Below are positions 14,742-16,679 of a DNA stretch of 16,679 nt, in pieces. The translations under genes were made by a program, and so were the position numbers. Under the pieces are notes generated by a model. That model was given only the letters and a program-made list of their open reading frames with translations. It did not search any database and was not told where the DNA came from. Within the stretch, counting starts at the first letter, position 1. The number at the start of each line of letters is the position of its first letter. This stretch comes from CAYSLU01 sp964431965 (GTDB lineage: Bacteria; Verrucomicrobiota; Kiritimatiellia; CAIKKV01; CAYSLU01). The DNA is taken from assembly GCA_964431965.1 (NCBI GenBank), contig CAYSLU010000104.1, forward strand, positions 1 through 16,679, written 5' to 3'.

Positions 14742-14768
14742 GGAACATGAGGTGTATATCCAGTAGAG
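14742..14768 (+). promoter_or_regulatory. Mirror ECF-like promoter of the small secreted protein
   Basis: GGAAC (14742-14746) is followed after 16 bases by GTAGAG (14763-14768). The two opposing -35 elements form the perfect 11-base palindrome GTTCCCGGAAC (14736-14746). Predicted start is near 14775, about 51 bases before the ATG at 14826. The -10 is a poorer match than on the other strand. A sigma-70-type alternative exists (GTGACG at 14731-14736, TATATC at 14755-14760). Confidence 0.4.
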
Positions 14769-14825
14769 CATCCGGAGGTCGGATGCACGGAACGCTCGGG
14801 CGCGAGCCCGGAAAGGAGTCTTCAG

Positions 14826-15104
14826 ATGAAGACGGCCAGCATGTGGAAGACGGCGGTGATCGCGGTGGTGGCGGGATCGTGTCTGGCGGCTGGCGCCGCG
14901 ATGGCTGGGGGAGGACAGGTCCGGCAGGACAAGGGCAGCGCTTACGGATCCACTCCTCGGACCGGGACCGCTTCGCTGACGGCGGTTTCGAGTGGGGACC
15001 GGACGCGTGACCGTCTGCGTGACGGATCCTGCCAGACCGCGGTTGCGCCGGCGCGCGACTGCACCCGTGCTCGGGCTCGCGATGGGTCCTGCACGACGCG
15101 GTAG
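14826..15104 (+). CDS. Small secreted Arg/Cys-rich protein
   Basis: A 92-residue protein with a convincing signal peptide (KTAVIAVVAGSCLAAGAAMA, cleavage after residue 27). An AAAGGAG Shine-Dalgarno lies seven bases before the ATG, and a strong terminator follows. The 65-residue mature part is very basic at its end: Cys residues fall at 69, 79 and 89, exactly ten apart, and RDGSC occurs at 65-69 and again at 85-89. I do not recognise the family. The small size, secretion signal and divergent placement against the sigma operon suggest an envelope or stress-response protein under the same control. An AGSC lipobox-like site inside the signal is a less likely alternative. Confidence 0.68.
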   Translation: MKTASMWKTAVIAVVAGSCLAAGAAMAGGGQVRQDKGSAYGSTPRTGTASLTAVSSGDRTRDRLRDGSCQTAVAPARDCTRARARDGSCTTR

Positions 15105-15137
15105 ACGACTGGGGACGGCGAGTCCGTCTCATCACTG

Positions 15138-15174
15138 GGGAGGGAACCCGCAGGCGGTTCCCTCCCTCCCTTTT
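15138..15174 (+). terminator. Rho-independent terminator
   Basis: GGGAGGGAACC (15138-15148) and GGTTCCCTCCC (15156-15166) form a perfect 11-bp stem with a 7-base loop, followed by TCCCTTTT. It lies 33 bases after the stop of the small secreted protein gene and confirms that this gene is a transcribed unit. Confidence 0.85.
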
Positions 15175-15191
15175 CTGGCCGGACGGCCATC

Positions 15192-15200
15192 GGGGGGGGG
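15192..15200 (+). other. Run of nine G
   Basis: Nine consecutive G residues in the 15175-15399 intergenic stretch. Such runs are prone to slippage and sequencing-length error. Here the run is outside genes and more than 190 bases before the next ATG, so no phase-variation role is evident. An 11-base palindrome ACCGGTCCGGT follows at 15224-15234; nothing else stands out in this stretch. Confidence 0.5.
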
Positions 15201-15399
15201 CGGCGCGGCCTGACTCTCGGCCGACCGGTCCGGTGCGTGCGAGTGCGCTCTGTGAGCCGGTCGCACCTGCCGGGCGCTTCCGGACGGACTGCGTCGCACC
15301 GCCCGCTCCCCCCGTGGTACGCTTACTGCTGCATGGCGCTCCGATGAACGTCGTCTGGTCCGCCTGCTTCTGGAGCCGCACACGGAGGAGACCCCGTCC

Positions 15400-16242
15400 A
15401 TGCTCTCAATGACGACCGACTACTTCATGGCGAGGTGGAGTCCGGAGCCGTACCTGCGCCGGATCGCGGAGGCCGGATTTTCGCACATCCACTGGTGCCA
15501 CCAGTGGAACACGGACTTCCTGTACGATCGTGCGGAGATCGAACAGATCGGGCGCTGGCTTGCCGATTTCGGACTCGGCCTGCTGGACCTGCACGCCTCG
15601 CACGGCGTCGAGAAGAAGTACATGGCCGTCCGCGAGTATGAGCGGCTGGCCGGGCTCGAGTTGGTGAAGAACCGCATCGCGATGACGGCCCGCCTCGGCG
15701 GTGACGTCATCATCCTGCACATCGTCTACTCGCCCGAGGAAGAGGCGAAGCTCGAGGTGTCCTGGGGGCAGCTCTGCCGCTCGCTCGACGAACTCGAGCC
15801 GGTCGCAAGGGAGCACGGAGTGCGGATCGCCGTTGAAAACGGCACGTTCCCCCCGATCCGCCGCCTCTTTTCGGCCTACGGCCCGTCATTCCTCGGGCTG
15901 TGCTACGACTCCGGGCACGGCAATTTTGTGGCCGGCGGCGGCGGGCTGGACGAACTCGAGGGGCTGAAGGACCGGCTGATTTCGGTTCACCTGCACGACA
16001 ACAACGGCCGCGAAGACCAGCATCAGATCCCGTTCTCCGGCACCGTCGACTGGCCGCGGCTCGCGAGCATTCTCGCGGCATCGGCGTACACGAAGTGCGT
16101 CAGCATGGAGTCGACCATGGGCCAGTCCGGCATCGCCGACGAGCGGGAGTTCCTCCAGAAGGCGTTCGAGGCCGGCACGCGGCTGTCGCGAATGGTGGAG
16201 GAGTGTCGAGCGTCTCCTTCCGGCTTTCTCACGGCCCCGTAG
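15400..16242 (+). CDS. Sugar-phosphate isomerase/epimerase-type TIM barrel
   Basis: A 280-residue protein of the xylose isomerase-like TIM-barrel (AP endonuclease 2) superfamily. Predicted metal ligands follow the family order: E146 (IAVENGTF), D170 and H173 (CYDSGHGNF), H197/H199 (SVHLHDNNG) and E237 (VSMEST). Relatives interconvert keto-sugars or inositols, or isomerise sugar phosphates; the exact substrate is not visible. GGAGGAG at 15384-15390 lies nine bases before the ATG at 15400, which decides this start over ATG 15409. There is no signal peptide, so it is cytosolic. It stands alone between a terminator and a palindromic repeat, and could feed products of the lyases and the glycosidase into central metabolism. 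Confidence 0.85.
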   Translation: MLSMTTDYFMARWSPEPYLRRIAEAGFSHIHWCHQWNTDFLYDRAEIEQIGRWLADFGLGLLDLHASHGVEKKYMAVREYERLAGLELVKNRIAMTARLGGDVIILHIVYSPEEEAKLEVSWGQLCRSLDELEPVAREHGVRIAVENGTFPPIRRLFSAYGPSFLGLCYDSGHGNFVAGGGGLDELEGLKDRLISVHLHDNNGREDQHQIPFSGTVDWPRLASILAASAYTKCVSMESTMGQSGIADEREFLQKAFEAGTRLSRMVEECRASPSGFLTAP

Positions 16243-16255
16243 TCAAGCTGAGCAG

Positions 16256-16430
16256 AAGAACGGCGGAGGACCGCCGTCCCGGCCGTAATGGGCCAGTGAC
16301 GTGAGGGTTGGAAAGCGCCCGAACCGGCCGGGGACGGCCGGCTCCAAAGACCCATCATCCGCGCCTTGGAGACGGCGGTCCCCGCCGTTCCGACCCGCCC
16401 GTCACTGACGCCTTACCCCCGGCCGTTCTT
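16256..16430. repeat. Composite palindromic repeat block
   Basis: A 175-base block bounded by 9-base inverted repeats, AAGAACGGC (16256-16264) and GCCGTTCTT (16422-16430). It contains three separate hairpins: ACGGCGG-AGGA-CCGCCGT (16260-16277), CCGGCC-GGGGAC-GGCCGG (16324-16341) flanked by TTGGA/TCCAA, and ACGGCGG-TCC-CCGCCGT (16372-16388). AGTGACG near 16294 and CGTCACT near 16400 also pair. It lies between two convergent genes and may act as a transcript end. It is unlike repeat copies A and B in sequence but similar in style. Confidence 0.7.
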
Positions 16431-16482
16431 TCACATGCGGTTGCCCCACGTGATTGGAGCAATGGTTGCCGTGGCCAGCGGT

Positions 16483-16679
16483 TCACCGGTCGATTTCGAA
16501 CCAGAACGCGAAGGCTGGCGTATCGAAACCCAGGCGGACGTCGATTCGGGCCGTTTTCCCATCGATCACGAACGGCATGGCCTTGTCCGACAGCAGTTCG
16601 CGGACAGTTCGAACGGTTCGCCCAACCGGCACGTCCAGCACCATGGGGAACTCGGCCGGCTCCCGGAAGTACGACGTGA
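16483..16679 (-). CDS. C-terminal fragment of an unidentified protein
   Basis: The stop TGA is at 16485-16483, and the frame stays open to the right edge, so the 5' part lies outside the window. About 65 residues are visible, ending FDTPAFAFWFEIDR, with hydrophobic/charged alternation (FPMVLDVPVGRTV, PFVIDGKTARIDVRLGF) that looks like a beta-rich C-terminal domain. Codon third positions are strongly GC, as in the neighbours. It resembles the accessory C-terminal sandwich of glycoside hydrolases, but no motif proves this. It is convergent with the isomerase gene. Confidence 0.55.
   Translation of the reverse strand, partial: TSYFREPAEFPMVLDVPVGRTVRTVRELLSDKAMPFVIDGKTARIDVRLGFDTPAFAFWFEIDR

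Noticed and set aside
14659..15381. Long N-terminal extension of the sigma-factor frame
   Set aside because: It would cover the divergent small gene, its terminator and the promoter palindrome. The extension is Pro/Arg/Ser-rich, while ATG 14658 gives a standard ECF length.
16256..16430. CRISPR array
   Set aside because: The hairpin units are not regularly spaced identical repeats with unique spacers, and no cas gene is present.

Overview
This window is a GC-rich bacterial chromosome segment with no rRNA, tRNA, CRISPR array or transposase that I could see. Its gene content points to the PVC superphylum, most likely Kiritimatiellota, Lentisphaerota or Verrucomicrobiota. The clues are two heparinase II/III-type polysaccharide lyases, a GH32-like glycosidase, a secreted beta-strand repeat protein of the autotransporter-associated type, an ECF sigma factor next to a membrane protein with a CBM48/AMPK-type glycogen-binding domain, and GC-rich palindromic intergenic repeats. 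This taxonomic call is inference from families, not from a marker gene.

Layout. Positions 1-809 hold a VapBC toxin-antitoxin pair with a well-formed promoter/operator. Positions 880-6596 (+ strand) hold a heparinase II/III-family lyase, then a tightly coupled pair: a secreted repeat protein and a GH32-like beta-propeller glycosidase separated by one base. Positions 6665-9000 (- strand) hold cydB and cydA of a cytochrome bd quinol oxidase. A second heparinase II/III-family lyase (9308-11326, -) sits between two direct copies of a 121-bp palindromic repeat. Positions 11526-14658 (-) form a compact four-gene operon: ECF sigma factor, single-pass anti-sigma-like protein with a C-terminal CBM48 domain, secreted protein with a Gly/Ser-rich tail, and an outer-membrane barrel protein. 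Diverging from it at 14826 is a small secreted Arg/Cys-rich protein with a clear terminator. A sugar-phosphate isomerase/epimerase-type TIM barrel (15400-16242), another palindromic repeat block and the 3' end of an unidentified minus-strand gene close the window.

How the genes may work together. The two lyases, the GH32-like enzyme and the TIM-barrel isomerase all lack signal peptides, so they probably act on imported oligosaccharides or sugars inside the cell; no transporter is in the window. The most interesting unit is the sigma operon. Between it and the divergent small gene lies a perfect palindrome, GTTCCCGGAAC. It supplies a GGAAC -35 element on each strand, and each is followed 16 bases later by a GTC/GTA-type -10. 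This suggests one ECF sigma factor driving its own operon and the small secreted protein from a mirror-image promoter, with an anti-sigma protein that may sense glucan-like ligands outside the inner membrane. That functional reading is inference.

Stretches without genes. The longest is 9001-9307 (307 bases); it holds the cydAB promoter region, repeat copy A and a GC-rich hairpin. The other intergenic stretches are under 300 bases and are described in the features where they hold something visible.
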